Made by a program: the position numbers and the translations under genes. DNA of 64,000 nucleotides, taken from Akebia trifoliata (taxonomy: Eukaryota; Streptophyta; Magnoliopsida; Ranunculales; Lardizabalaceae). Positions 35,897 to 48,475 of this stretch are shown in pieces. The notes below the pieces were generated by a model. It was not told the DNA's origin. It ran no database searches and saw nothing but the letters and a program-made list of their open reading frames with translations. Position 1 is the stretch's first letter, and every line of letters starts with the position of its first letter. The stretch lies in the NCBI GenBank assembly GCA_017979445.1, contig CM030717.1:18091288-18155287 (forward strand), read 5' to 3'.

Positions 35897-36347
35897 ATGA
35901 TTGCGTCAAAACTCAAGCATCTATCTCCTAATTGGAATCATAAGTCCAGTCGGTTAGAACGAACGTCACTACCAAGTCAACAGCCGAAAATGACTTCAGA
36001 ATCTGAGCTTGTAGAGATCCGTAAGATTTTGACAGTCTTTGCCACAAATATAAACAGTATAAAAGGCAAGGTAGAAGCTTTAGAACAGATTTTAGAATCA
36101 ATGAACAATCCCTTTGACGATCTAAAAGGAAAAAAAAGGTTGTAGGAAGTACAACAAGACACTTACATGGGGTCTTTGAGCTTGATGGAGATGAAGAACC
36201 CGTCAATGAAAATCTTGTGTTAGCCAATAGGATGTCTCAACTAGAATCGACCTTGAAAAGTATAAAGGGCATTGACGAAATTACAGCAAGTATTGAGGCT
36301 CTGAATCATATCCCTAGGATTCATTTGCCAGAGAAGTTTGTAATGCC
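35897..36347 (+). pseudogene. E3 gag, N-terminal part
   Basis: The ATG at 35,897 opens a frame with a likely coiled coil (EIRKILTVFATNINSIKGKV) that stops at 36,143-36,145. A shifted frame then gives ELDGDEEPVNENL and IPRIHLPEKFVMP. E4 cuts it exactly there, and it resumes at 51,414 with MPEMDKFSG. LPxKFxxPxxxxFxG is the conserved gag motif of Tat-type elements. Confidence 0.85.
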
Positions 36348-37847
36348 TGTAGACACCCCATTTTTGCAATCACCTGATTAATCAACTCGTCAACCCGATC
36401 GCAACGATTCCCAATGATGTATGATTATTCCAATACTTTATTTGTTATTAGATATATTTTAGAAATTCAGATGAGGTATCTCAAACTAACAAAACTGTAG
36501 AAATCATGCTACGCTAGGAAAATATAACTCCAAAAATATAGAAATCATTATCTTACAGACAAAAAGAAGTTTTACGATAAAAATCACTAAAAATTAACAA
36601 AATTATTAAAATACCCATCAAAACATCCATAGAGCCCACAATACGTTTAGAAAATCCTTTCAAATACATAAAACAACAAATTGAAATCAAATAAATTATT
36701 TCACCAATTTTCATCAAATTCAACAAAATTACAAAAATGCCCCTCATAAAGGTTGACAATCATTTCACGCCAAAAAATTTTATAAGTGACATAAACCAAT
36801 AATCTCATTCAATTCGTTACAAAATTCGATTCCAAAACATCTTGGAATATCAAAAACGACTTGAAATGCAAAAGTTTTCTTGGGGTGTAAAACGGTAATT
36901 TTTCAATTTTTAAAATTTTTAATTTCAAAATTAATAAATAAAATATTAATTAACGTAAAGTAAAACCTTAATAAAATTAATTTAAAAATCTAAACTAGGT
37001 CAATCTCATAAGACTTAAGTCAAAACCTTAATCTAAAGTCAATCTCGTAAGACTTAAGTCAAAACCCTAATTAAAATCCTAATATAAAGAAATCAAGTCA
37101 ATCTCATAAGAATTAAGTCAAAATCCTAATTAAAACCCTAATCTAAAAAGACTAAGTCAATCTCATAAGACTAAAGTGAAAACCTTAATTAAAACCTTAA
37201 AGGAAACCTAATTAAACACTAACTCTACCCAAAAAAAGTCTATAAATAGGAACCTCCACACCCTAATCTCGTATCCAAGAAAAAATCCTAAAAAAAGTAG
37301 GTCAAAAAGTCTCTCTAGCCTTCCCCAAACCCTAATTTTAAAGTCCTAACTCCTTACCTAACACCAAACCCTAACTTTTTCTCAAAAAAAACCTAGAAAC
37401 CCTAAAAAACACCTAGAAACCTATCAAAAATTAGGAAGTACTTAGTCTAAGGAGAAGATATTTCATCTCGGAGATCCGAAGTGGATCTAGTAACGGAAAC
37501 GAAGTAAGGAATCACAAGTAAGGAATCTCCCCGTCAACTCTAAGGGAACTATCATAGTGATCATCTAGGTATTTTTCATTCTTATTATTTTATTATTTAT
37601 TTAGGTCTTTTAGCAATATAGTTTTATTAGGAAAAAGTAGAGACCAACGTTTGCCGGGCGGGGTTGGTGCCTAATACCTTCCAACCCCGTAGCGTGATCC
37701 CCGGACCCGTATTACCTTTCGTAGATTAGTGTTATTAGTCTTTTAGATTCATTGTTCGGTTCCTAGATAGTAATAACTAGGTGGTGACTCCCAAACTTCA
37801 AAAATTAAAAGTGGATCCGCGTACCCCGCGGATCGAGGGCGCTTTCA
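36348..37847 (+). repeat. E4 5' LTR
   Basis: Starts TGTAGACACCCCATTTTTGC and ends GGGCGCTTTCA. It holds three to four copies of AAGTCAATCTCATAAGACTT (37,010-37,180) and a TATA box at 37,241. The primer-site block follows at 37,848. Confidence 0.95.
37241..37250 (+). promoter_or_regulatory. TATA box in E4 5' LTR
   Basis: TATAAATAGG, at the same relative position as in E3 and the other copies; likely core promoter. Confidence 0.65.
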
Positions 37848-37868
37848 GTGGCGACTCCACTAGGAATT
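37848..37868 (+). other. E4 primer binding site region
   Basis: GTGGCGACTCCACTAGGGAT directly follows the LTR. The same block follows the 5' LTRs of E0, E2, E3 and the last element, so it is the primer site of this family. Ogre/Tat elements are reported to use tRNA-Arg, and TGGCGACTC fits an Arg tRNA 3' end; this was not checked against a tRNA set. Confidence 0.75.
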
Positions 37869-38241
37869 ATTGTGGATCAAACTTGAAAAGCCCCAAGCAT
37901 GGGAACATTGCCAGATCGACCTAGCTTTATTTCTTTATTTATTTAGTTTGATTTATTCTATTTATTTATTTATTTATTTTTATCTTTTATTTTTATTTTT
38001 GTGGCTTGATTGTGGATTGTTTATTTGGATTTTGGATATTATAGTTTTATTTTTTATCCAATTAAGGGTCACTTTTTGATTACCATAAACAATGAAAGAT
38101 TCAAATTAACATATAAATTGAGGATGGAATCATAGTGATTGGGATGAGAGTCCATGGATTTTATCTTTTTTTTTTATTTTAATTTTGGATGAAAATTTTT
38201 TAGCACATTACTCTGCATGGGTGGCGAGTTGTGAAAATAAA

Positions 38242-38740
38242 TTATTTGTAAGTAATGCGCTAGGAAACAAAAAACAATTGTCTTTTTTAGTGTTGTTCGT
38301 GATGAGGAGAGAATTCCAAGAAAAAAATAGCAAAAAAATAATAATTTCTATGTGTGGTGTGCCATTAGCAGAAAATGCTTGTTTTTATTTTCATCTTCTT
38401 CTCATATAATTATTTGTGAGTGATGCATTAAGAAACAAAAAAAAGTGCCTTTTTTAATGTTGTTCATGATGAGGAGAGAATTCCAAGAAAAAAAAATCGT
38501 AAAAAAAAATATATTTTTATGCGTGGTGTACCTTTAGTAGAAAACAAATTTTTTTTTCATCTTCTTCTCATATAATTATTTGTGAGTGATGCATTAAGAA
38601 ACAAAAAAAAGTAGCTTTTTTAATGTTGTTTGTGATGAGGAGAGGATTCCAAGAAAAAAATTCAAAAAAAATATTTTTTTTGCGTGGGGTGCCAATAGTG
38701 AAAACCTATTTTTTCTACTTCTATCTTCTTCTCCAATGAG
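38242..38740 (+). repeat. Three tandem copies of a 166-168-bp leader unit in E4
   Basis: Units starting TTATTTGT(A/G)AGT(A/G)ATGC begin at 38,242, 38,410 and 38,576, each containing GTTGTTCGTGATGAGGAGAG and an A-rich run. The E3 leader has the same unit once (from about 33,350). Confidence 0.85.
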
Positions 38741-39764
38741 AAAGAAGATGACGAAAAACAGCAAAGAAAAAAAAATGCCTCTACCCTCCTCATCCCTCTC
38801 TTTCTCTCTATCGTCTCTTTCCCCATCAATCTAAATAGATTAGAAAAGCAAAAAAAAAAAAAAAAATTGGTTTCTTCCTAAAAATCTGGTTTTTATTTTG
38901 AAACCCAAATTTTTAAAAAAAGGCTAAATCCCGATTTCTCTTTGCTTAGAGATGGGTCTGAAGCTAAGGATTAGGATTTTGATTCTGCTAAAATCGTCAC
39001 TGATGGGGAAATTTTGGGGTTCAACATTACAATGTTTCCATCATGACTTTGTAATCGAAAATTAGGAGATTAAAAGGGGAGCGTGAACAAAGCTTTAGAG
39101 ATGATTGAAATAAGGATTGAATCTAGATTTGGAGAGGAAGAAATCCGATGGTCAATGGAGTGCAATCATGTCTTCCACCTAAAATATTTGGATAGTCGGA
39201 TGAATCGTGATCAAGATTTGCCCTCTTTTGTAAAATTCCCTTGATTCCGATTGGGATTCAAAAAGCGTTCAATGAGAGGATTTGAGTTTCTTGTGAAATT
39301 TGTGATCTCTCATTTATTTGGGAAATACTTTTCAGTATCAAGCTTCTCTATAAAAAAAAAATTTGTTTCCACTGCGCCATCGTTAAAGGATTTTTTTTAG
39401 CACACCAGTTTTTACATATAACACATCATTATAAATTTTTTCTTTTTTCTTAGGTGTAAAAATTGGTGTGGCAACATAATTATTGGAATTTTTATTTTTT
39501 TAGGTTTCTTTAATAGTCAGTAATAATTTTTCTTAAGAAAAAAAAAAGTCCATTTGTTTAGTAATTTGTGTAGTACTAATTAATAATAGATTTCTTTGCT
39601 AAAAAAAAAAACAAGAATTTCTTTAAAAAAAAATAAAAAAAGACATCACTCTCTATCTCCGCAACTATCATTTTATTCTCAATTCAATATTCATTGAAAT
39701 CCCGAATTGTTTTAGGTCTCTCAAAGCTATCATTGATTGAACCACAAAAAAAAAACTCTTTTTA
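38741..39764 (+). other. E4 leader, first part
   Basis: Non-coding, with A-rich and CT-rich runs. It ends at the insertion of the solo gypsy LTR. The sequence just before it (AATTGTTTTAGGTCTCTCAA) corresponds to about 34,405 in the E3 leader. Confidence 0.65.
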
Positions 39765-42481
39765 TGTTAGATCTTGAGGTACTAAATGGCACCTCGAAAT
39801 TTCGGCATGGTCTCCTCTGTTTATGTTAGCATTCCAAGGCGTTTAACCTGCACCTGATAAATGACATACAATCCTGCATACATATATAAAATATAATACT
39901 AGCGGAAGCTTATATACATCTAATAACGTACGAAAGATCAGAGTGCGGAAGAATAACCAGAATATATGATTATACAAAATTCCTCACTCTAACAGAAATC
40001 CTAACACTCAAGACAGAATCCATAAGACTACCTGGGGGAACTGACACCACTAGGGGGTATAGCCCTAGTACTTACCAGGTGACGGACTCTAGTTGTCTAT
40101 CTGACCAACCAGATGATCCTCATACGTGCTCTATACCTGTCTCGCCAAGCTCTGAATCTGAAACTAAAAAATGGAAAAGGAAAGGGTAAGTAACAATGGT
40201 TACCCAATAGGGAAACAAACAGTTTCTGCCAATAATCTCTCCTAACATGAACGAATAAACATACTGAATCATTTTAAAATATACAAAGTTTTAAAGAAGA
40301 AACTACGATTAACTCATACATGTAGCCAGGGATGAGCAACTAAACATTTTAAAATTTACATTACATCGATCATCATTACTCACGATAACATTATCTTTTT
40401 AAACAAATCTAATTGATCAAATGGAAACATTAAACATGGATTTCATTTTATATATCAAAATAAGCAACAGATACATAATACACAATGGTGGAGTATTGGA
40501 ATTAGAGAGTTGGGATTCACAACTGAATCACTCCTAGTCAGAACATGATGTTACAATTCTTCTCTGGTTTTTAGTTCCTGATTTTCTGACTGGTCGCTGC
40601 ACTTACCACACTTGGTTGACCATTTATCCGGTTCAGGCTGGCCATTTGACGTGACCGTAAGTAATGGGTCTCTTTTCGATGTGTCAGAACGTTCGACTAC
40701 TATAGATTGTTAGTGATCACTGACTAATCATCTTCGTCTATACCTATCAGGCGTACATGTGATTCCCAAATATACAAACAATTCGTATACGATCATCTTT
40801 ACATTACAAGTTCACTAGTAAAGATAGAGAGGAATATCCCGGATTCTAGTTGTGACTCCACTCTCATACGCGTCCCATACCATGTATGAGCTTGGTGGTC
40901 CCTACCGTACATCCCAGGATAGTACACCACTTCGGATGATATGACGCACTATCCCTTCAGGCATTCACAGACTCTTTAACAGCTCACAAAATAGCTACAT
41001 ATATATTACTTTCATTTGAAAATAAAAGAGAAATTAACAATACAAGGTTGAGAATGGATATCCAGTTTCCTACCATGCAAATGTGGCCACCCGGCCTAAA
41101 ATAAATAACATAACCGAAAAATAAACAGCGCCTCGCGCTAACAGAAATTTAAATAAACATGCAACCAGCAATATTATCCCTGGATATCTATTCACCAACC
41201 TGCACACAACACAACAACGTAAAATGTAGACATCACCCCTAAGGTGTGACTCTGACATTTTACCGTTTCATACCCTTTTTCCCTTTTTCGATTTTTACAA
41301 TTTTCAATCTCTTCAAGAAAACATCCATTTTCTGATATTCATCAACTCAATATGAGTTCATTGAATATTAAATCACATTTTCCAACTATAGAATTTATTT
41401 TTATCAATAATATTGAAAAAGAATACAAATTTTATATCAAAACGGGGTCCAAGCAGTGCACAAGACCCAATTTATGGAAATAACCCATTAAAATATCTTA
41501 CCCATGTATAATTTGTTAAAAATACAATTAAACATATCAAACATGCAATTTCTGGCGTGAATTTTTGAAATAATAAAAGAATTCTATATTTTGAAAATAC
41601 ATCCAAAATTTTTCAATAAAATCCTAAATGCAATTTTCACAATGTACAATTACTAATAGAAATTGAGAGCTCCTTACTATCACTAGGGGAAAGGATCAAA
41701 GCGTGTGCACGAAAATCGAGGTGATCGCACGAAAATCGAGATGGACCGAACTTCGAAGCGGCTGATTTTTGAAATCGGCCCGGTGATTTCGAAGATCTCG
41801 ATGTGGTCGTCCTTTCTCCCTTCTACGGCGGAGGACGATTTGACCTCGAAATCGATAAATTCGAGGTCGAAATTTCGAAATTCCCGTATATAAATACGGC
41901 TGATTTTTGACGATATCGGGTGAAATAGATAGTGAAATGAAAAAAGGTTGTATGGGTTTTGTAGATGTCGAGGCTGCGAACGTTTACAAGAGATCTGAGG
42001 TGGAAGATCGAAGAAAAATGAATTTTTTTCGTTTATATATGTCGCGGCTGTTTGGACGAGTTGGGGAAGATGAGAGAAAAAAAAAATTAAAAAAAATTAT
42101 TTATATAAAATTTGGGACGAAATCGGTATTTCGTCTATTGTTTCGATCGACGATAACTTGACCATCCGGACTCTAAAACTGACAAATGAATACTCTATTT
42201 TGCCTAATTTTTTGTTTCGAATTTAATGGTATGGTCAATTTCTATAAATTCTATCTCTAACAAAAATTTACATTTTTAGCCTGAGGTGACCCCTAAACTT
42301 GACTTCATTTTCATTTTTGAGGATAATTTGACTTCCTGATCTCCAGAAATGACAAATAAATAGTCCCTGTTCAATAATTTTTCGTTACGAACCCAATGGT
42401 GTAATTGAATCTTAATAATTCTTGCTCTAACAAAAATTCACTATTTAGGCCTAGTCCGACTCGATAATCGAGGATTTTACA
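39765..42481 (-). mobile_element. Solo LTR of the E1 gypsy family inside E4
   Basis: The 2.7-kb segment TGTTAGATCTTGAGG...GAGGATTTTACA has TG/CA ends in either reading. In reverse orientation it matches the E1 5' LTR along its second half. No internal region or second LTR adjoins it, so it is a solo LTR, the usual product of recombination between two LTRs. The target duplication is unclear: TTTTA precedes it, and TTTTA also occurs two bases beyond the right end. A CTCGATAATCGAG palindrome lies next to the right end. Confidence 0.8.
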
Positions 42482-44589
42482 ACTTTTATATTCGGACTCG
42501 CATTTGAGCATGCTTACAGGCTAAAATATATCATGATCTTGATTAATATATATTTTTTATGCGCATGTCTTGATCTTAATCTTGATGTTATGGATACTTT
42601 TGTGTTTTCAAATCAATATTTATTTGATATCCATACTTGTGTGATTTGATCAAACCCATAGACTCATTTATTTGAAAAAGGCCCCGGGCACACCCCACCC
42701 TGTTTTACACACACGACTAGCACGTTTATTTTATTGCATTGCACGTTGCATGTTCCTTATAGCCAACGTGGCACTAGTGTGTAGCCCGGTCTCCTCGGAG
42801 ATGTGACGTCATTCATGAAAATCACAACTCCAGTCACGTACCTTAAGGTATATGAAATTGGAGCATCAGTACCGTTTGATCAGGTGACTCTGAAAGATAT
42901 ATCGATGCACCCATGCTGGAGCGACCTGAGCCTTTGTCCTATTGTAAGCCGCACAGTCACATGTCTCGATTGCCAATGTAGTACTAGTACGTGGTCGATC
43001 CCCTCATGGAATGCTAAACCATTTATGAAAGCTACAACCATAGACTCGTACCTATATGGTATATCAAAGGTAATCTAAGTTCACCAATTATACTTCTTGA
43101 TCAAAATTAATGCCTAAACGAGATCCTACCCCGTTGTACCCTACTGTACGAAGGAGATAGACTACGTCTATTCTAGACGATAGGTATTTAAGAGGGCCCT
43201 TGCTCAGCATCGTACGCCACCTCTCAACTAGGGATTAAACTGGTTGCTTTTGACTTTAGAGATGTGGGTTGGAGTATTAGATTATCACCTATACGGTATA
43301 TCAAACCAAGTCACTACATACCATCTGATTGAATACGCTCAAGAGGTATATAGGTGTACTTGGGCATGGGTGGCCAGATAAATTGCATTGCACGTAGTAA
43401 ACCTAGAGTCTAGGAGAATTCCTATAAGTCACGATCCGAACTGACTATGGGTGTTCTCAGGTTACTCTATTTAATCCAACCCAAAGGTAAGTGGGTGGAT
43501 CGGTCCACACTGCTTCAATCCAACCCGCAATACCGGTCCAACCCAGTAAACTTAATTGATGAGACATACTAATCAATATCAAATTAAATTAGTTAGTCCA
43601 ATTGGTAAATGGATCTTATAGATCAACACATAGACTGATTGGATTAATTAGCTTAAAAAATAGTTTATGAAGTGATTCAAGTAGAATATTTAGATCCATT
43701 TAGTCAAACTGATCCAAATTCAAATGGGTACATGGTCCCAATCACCTTGTATCGGCCAATTTAATTCAATGGACTGAATATTTCATATTTAACAAGATCA
43801 GGATCAGTAAAAAAATCATATTAAGGGATGTACTGATTAGTACAATCTGTATCTTACTTTTAGAAAATCATAAAACTCTTAAACATGATTCAAAATTTTT
43901 AAGATTCCTGATCAATTTGTCAATCATCTTCATGTAATGTTTCTTGATCGAAATATTTCATCGGTTAGAGTTTTTGAATCTAGGAGGTTAACCAATGCTA
44001 TCAAGAGGGACCTCTATTCAAATTGCTAAAAGCCTACTCCACCTTTGATAAGGTTTCAGGATTATTATTGCACCTAAGCTCAATCATCCATCGTCTAGTA
44101 AGGGTGGTAAGTCCGGTCAACTAGAAGAAACGTTAGTACCAAGTCAACAATCAAAAATGGTCGAGGAATCTTTTAAAATTACACACTTGTTCCCTGAAGA
44201 TCACATTGCCTCAATCCTACTTGTTGTAAGCAATATCCAGAGTCCTCAGCCTATAGTCAAGTCCGTTGTGTGTGGGTAATTGTCTTTCATGAGTCTTGAA
44301 TAAAGTTTTTTTTTCAGTTCATCAATATCATGTTTTCTTTAGATCGAGTCTACTCTTTTTCTGTTGAGTCGAGTTAGTTTGTCGAGTCATAGAGGTGTCT
44401 ATTGCCCTTTCTGAATTTGATTGGATATGAATACCTCAAGCGCATTAATGAATTAACTAATAATCTGGCTTCAAGGATGTATTTTTCTCCTGAACAAGAA
44501 GATAAGGGTTGGACTCAACAACTTTCAATCAGAAAGCAAAGGTCATTGAACCTTAGAACAAAAATAATTTTCAAGAAATTTAGATAGAA
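42482..44589 (+). other. E4 leader, second part, with gag deleted
   Basis: It resumes the leader and carries the conserved block at about 42,690 and the gag-start equivalent near 44,060-44,160 (GGTnAGTCCGGTCAACTAGA, ACCAAGTCAACAATCAAAAA). It then jumps directly to sequence that in E3 follows gag (GTCCTCAGCCTATAGTCAAG; E3 52,550). Gag is thus deleted. Confidence 0.7.
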
Positions 44590-45250
44590 ACTATCATATC
44601 CCTAGAGGAATACGAGGGGATAATGAATTTACTAAGAAATTTCAAAAGACTTGTTCGTGTGATCATATGAGGGTACGTTAGGTACAAGCTTGGGTGTTGT
44701 TCAAAATGGAATAGATACTCGTCTATATCGATGGAATCAAAGAAGATGTTAGAAAATATATTAGCGTTATCCCCACTACATCTCGAGTTGAAAAGTTCAT
44801 TTAAGCACATGTTATCAATCGATATGGGGGTACCTTTTGAGCTGATCTCTGATACTGGGTCGTACTTCAAAGCTTAGGTCATTACTCCATGTTCAAAGTT
44901 CAGGATTTGACATCACAAATCCTCTTCACACCTTGTCAGACTAATGGAAAGGTTGAAACAGTCAATAAAAAAATCTCAAGATAATCATCAGAAAAATGTG
45001 TCAATCGCACCAGGATCCATCAGAGAAGTTACCATTTACACTATGAGCATATCAGTCTTCCATTGGAGTTATTTCCTACTCTCTAGTATATTATAGAAGC
45101 AGAATTATCAGTTGAAATGGAAATCCCATATCTAAAGGTCTTGATAGAAAGTCAATTGTTAGAAACAGAATGGGTTCGTCAGTAGTATGAAGAAGTAAAC
45201 CTGATCAAAGAAAAACAACGTAAAAGTTCTATACCAAGTCTAAACTTATC
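44590..45250 (+). pseudogene. E4 RT lead-in fused to integrase remnant
   Basis: 44,590-44,668 reads TIISLEEYEGIMNLLRNFKR, the lead-in to Tat reverse transcriptase. Almost at once follow integrase pieces: ILVYID near 44,710, VEKFI and HVINRYG near 44,790-44,830, ELISDTGSYFKA (second catalytic Asp, about 44,839-44,874), HHKSSSH, QTNGKVETVNKK (catalytic Glu), then VEMEIPYLKVLIESQLLETEW. Frames shift and several stops occur. Most of RT and all of RNase H are deleted. The same join is present in E3. Confidence 0.8.
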
Positions 45251-45909
45251 AGAGAAGATTCACTCACACATTTGACAAGAAAATCAAAGTTCGCCACTTA
45301 TAAATCAATGATTCAACCGTTAGACTTCAAGATCATGATAGAATTGAACCACCAGAGTCAACCAACCTTAACCAGATCAAGCGGTACTACATTTAAGGTG
45401 GCCATCTTTTACCGAATCAATTTTCCTACTACCCAGTTCATTATCTTCTTTCTCAGCTCTTTGCAATCTTTTCAAAAAAAAAAATATATATATATATATA
45501 TATACATTTTTCTTTCTCTACTTGATCATCCAATCTAGGGGAAGGAAATTCGAACTACGTCTTGGTCTGATCCAAAAATTTTGGGGTACGTAGGCAACCT
45601 GAGAAGTTCCTTCAGGTCCGACCACATCAAAATAAAAAAAATAGATTCCGTGACAAAGAAATAATTAAAAAAAAAAAGAAATATCATCCAAAATGGGGAA
45701 GAAAATTCAAGGAAAAAGAAAAAATTTAAAAGGAAATGCCACACAAGGGGCATTTTGATTTTTGAGCCTCAAAATTCCATTCTTTTATACCCAATCCCAA
45801 ACTTACCCATAAAAGTCCTCCTAAGTAACATGCGAAAAATCAAGGAAGATAGCAAAACATGACCAGACAGTAATTTCAGAAGTTCAGAAGGGAAGAAAAG
45901 AAAAAAAAA
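45251..45909 (+). other. E4 post-pol region
   Basis: It includes the family's post-coding block (GGTCTGATCC, GGGGTACGTAGGCAACCTGA, 45,566-45,605) and a (TA)n run at about 45,485-45,504. No gene. Confidence 0.65.
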
Positions 45910-46190
45910 ACCTGATAGGTTGAAAATTCGAAAAGGGCGACTTAGGCAAAGATGAAGGCTAGCTCACAAGGTTGAAAATCTGAAAGGACAACTTTGGCAA
46001 CAATCAGAGTAAAGCAAAAATTAAAGAAAGCTCACTAGATCGAAAACCTGAAAAGATGATCTAGGCAAAAACTAGAGCATGCTCGCTAGTTTGAATATCT
46101 GAAAGGGCAATGTAGGCAAAAGTTAAAGTAACAAAGAAAAAAAATTCTCTATAGAGTCGAAAAACTAAAAGGTAGTCCGATCCGAAACAT
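45910..46190 (+). repeat. E4 GTTGAAAATCTGAAAGG repeats
   Basis: Four to five degenerate units of GGTTGAAAATCTGAAAGG followed by GACTTAGGCAAA; same slot as in E2 and E3. Confidence 0.75.
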
Positions 46191-46779
46191 CAAAAGTCTA
46201 AATAATCAAGTTCAACACTTAACTTAAACTAGGCAAAGACTCAGAAGCCACAAGTATCTTGTCTACGATTGATATAAAAAATTTTACTTCTCCAAGTGAA
46301 CAAAAGGGAAAAAGGGTAAATTCTATGATGAATCTCAAAAGAAAATTTTTATTTTCTTGACCCTGACTCAAAATCTTTAATCAAAATTAAAAGTTGAATT
46401 TTATTACGCTTGTGGTAATTAAACATTTCAAACCTTCATATAAGGGGCACTTTCTTTCTTTTTTAATATGTAGTTTCTCCCTTATACTAGGGGCATTTTT
46501 TATAAGATGTGTTCAATACAATGTTTCCTATCAAACTAGGCACATTTTATTCTCAGATTTGATCAATGTTAATCCTAAAGGATAACGGGAATCCCAAATT
46601 TAAGGTTTACCCTCTTGATAGCAATTTTTTTGAAAACCCTTGAGATTCAAAAGAAGTTAAAAAATTCATAATTTTTTTTAAAAGCCTTGAGATTCAAACA
46701 GAAGCGCTTCTGATTTCATATTTGGTTTTGCCCAGAGATTAACTCAGTACCCTTTCACCTAGAATAGGAGATGGAGCAT

Positions 46780-47095
46780 TTTTCTTTTCCAGATTCATTT
46801 TCAATCATTATTTTCCAGATTCAATCATTCTTTTCTAGATCCATTTTCAATCATTTTTTTTCAAATTCAATCATTCTTTTCCAGATTTATTCATTCCTAG
46901 ATTCAATCATTCTTTTCTAGATTCATATTCAGTCATTATTTCTCAGATCTATTCATTCCAAAATTCAATCATTCTTTTCTAGATTCATTTTCAATCATTT
47001 TTTCCCAGATCTATTCATTCCCAGATTCATCCATTTTTTTCTAGATTCATTTTCAATCATTCTTTCCCAGAGTCATTCCTTCCTTCTTAGTTTTA
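46780..47095 (+). repeat. E4 TTCAATCATTCTTTTCTAGA tandem repeats
   Basis: The phrases TTCAATCATTCTTTTCTAGA and TTCATTTTCAATCATT alternate about twelve times, with units of roughly 18-36 bp and compound periods. Non-coding. Confidence 0.85.
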
Positions 47096-47104
47096 CTCAG
47101 TCAT

Positions 47105-47316
47105 ATGCCGTTGAGGGTTTTCTCGGAATTATGCTTAGATGTCGTCGAGGGTTATCTCGGATTTTGCTCAGTTACCGACGAAGGTTATCTTGGATTTTGC
47201 TCAAATGCTGCCGACGGTTATATTGGATTTTGCTCAGTTTCCGCTGAGAGTTATCTCAAATTTTGCTCAGATGCCGTCGAGGGTTATCTCGAATTTTGCT
47301 CAGTTACCGCCAAGAG
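47105..47316 (+). repeat. E4 33-bp minisatellite, left part
   Basis: The unit GTTATCTCGGATTTTGCTCA plus GATGCCGTCGAGG is 33 bp. About six copies lie before the inverted solo LTR at 47,317 and the array resumes at 49,093. As 33 is a multiple of three, frames stay open and give repeated 11-residue peptides; these are not genes. Confidence 0.92.
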
Positions 47317-47937
47317 TGAAAGCGCCTTCAATCCGCCGGGTAGGCAGATTCGCTTTTGACCTTTGAGGTTTGGGAGTCGCCACCTAGTTATTGTGGTCTA
47401 GGAATCGAACATCGATTCTAAATAGATAAAAATAACTAATCTACTTAAAAAATAACTGAGTTCGGGGATCACATTACGGGGTTGGAAGGTGTTAGGCACC
47501 AACCCCGCCTGACAAATGCCGGTATCTACTAATCTCCAAATAGAACTACATTGCTAAAAAGACCTAATAAAAAAAAATTTATCTTTACCTTTACGAAGAC
47601 AACGGTCTTGTTCCCTCAGATCTGGTAGAATAACTCTTCGTACAGCACTCATCGCTTCATTCTGTCATCGAATTCGTTTCGGATCTCCAAAATAAAGTAT
47701 CTCCTTCTGAATGTTTCTAATTTTTTTATGAATTTCTAGGATGTTTTGGAAGGGTTTCTAGGTATTTTTTGAGCTAACGTTGGAGTATGGATGTTAGGTA
47801 AGGACTTGGGGCTTCAAAATCAAAGTTATAGGAGTTTAGGGAAGCTTTTTTACCTACTTCTCTTAGGATTTTTTTAAGATACGAAAATAGGTTGTAAGGA
47901 CCCCTATTTATAGATTTTTTTAAGTGTTTGTTTAGAT

Positions 47938-48130
47938 AGAGTTAGTGTTTAATTATAATTGTTTGAAGTAGAGTTATATTTTAATTATAATTGTTTTAGG
48001 TAGAGTTATATTTTAATTAGAATTATTTTAAATAAAATTATTATTTAATTAGGATTATTTTAAATAGAGTTATTATTTAATTAGGATTGTTTTAAATAGA
48101 GTTATTATTTAATTAGAATTTTATTAAGGT
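47938..48130. repeat. 32-bp tandem repeat inside the inverted solo LTR
   Basis: About six copies of AGAGTTATTATTTAATTAGG plus ATTGTTTTAAAT. The LTR at 61,926 has the reverse complement at about 62,880-63,030. Confidence 0.85.
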
Positions 48131-48475
48131 TTTGACTTTTAGTCTCACTTAATTGACTTTAAGATTTTGTCTTTAGTCTTACTTGATTGACTTTAATCTT
48201 ACTTGATTGACTTGACTTTAGTCTTACTTGATTGACTATAATTTATTGACTTTAGTCTTACTTGATTGACTTTAAGATCATGACTTTAGTCTTACTCGAT
48301 TGACTTTAGTCTTACTTGATTGACTTTAATTTCTTGACTTTAGTCTTACTTGATTGACTTTAAGATCTTGACTTTAGTTTTACTCGATTGACTTTAAGAT
48401 TGACTTTAGTTTTACTTGATTGAGTTTAATATATTGATTTTAGTCTTACTTGATTGACTTTAATTTTAATTAGGA
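48131..48475. repeat. About 20-bp TTGACTTTAGTCTTACTTGA repeats inside the solo LTR
   Basis: Roughly fifteen degenerate copies. The reverse complement occurs at about 62,710-62,875 in the last LTR, and a relative (AAGTCAATCTCATAAGACTT) in the E4 LTRs. Confidence 0.88.
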
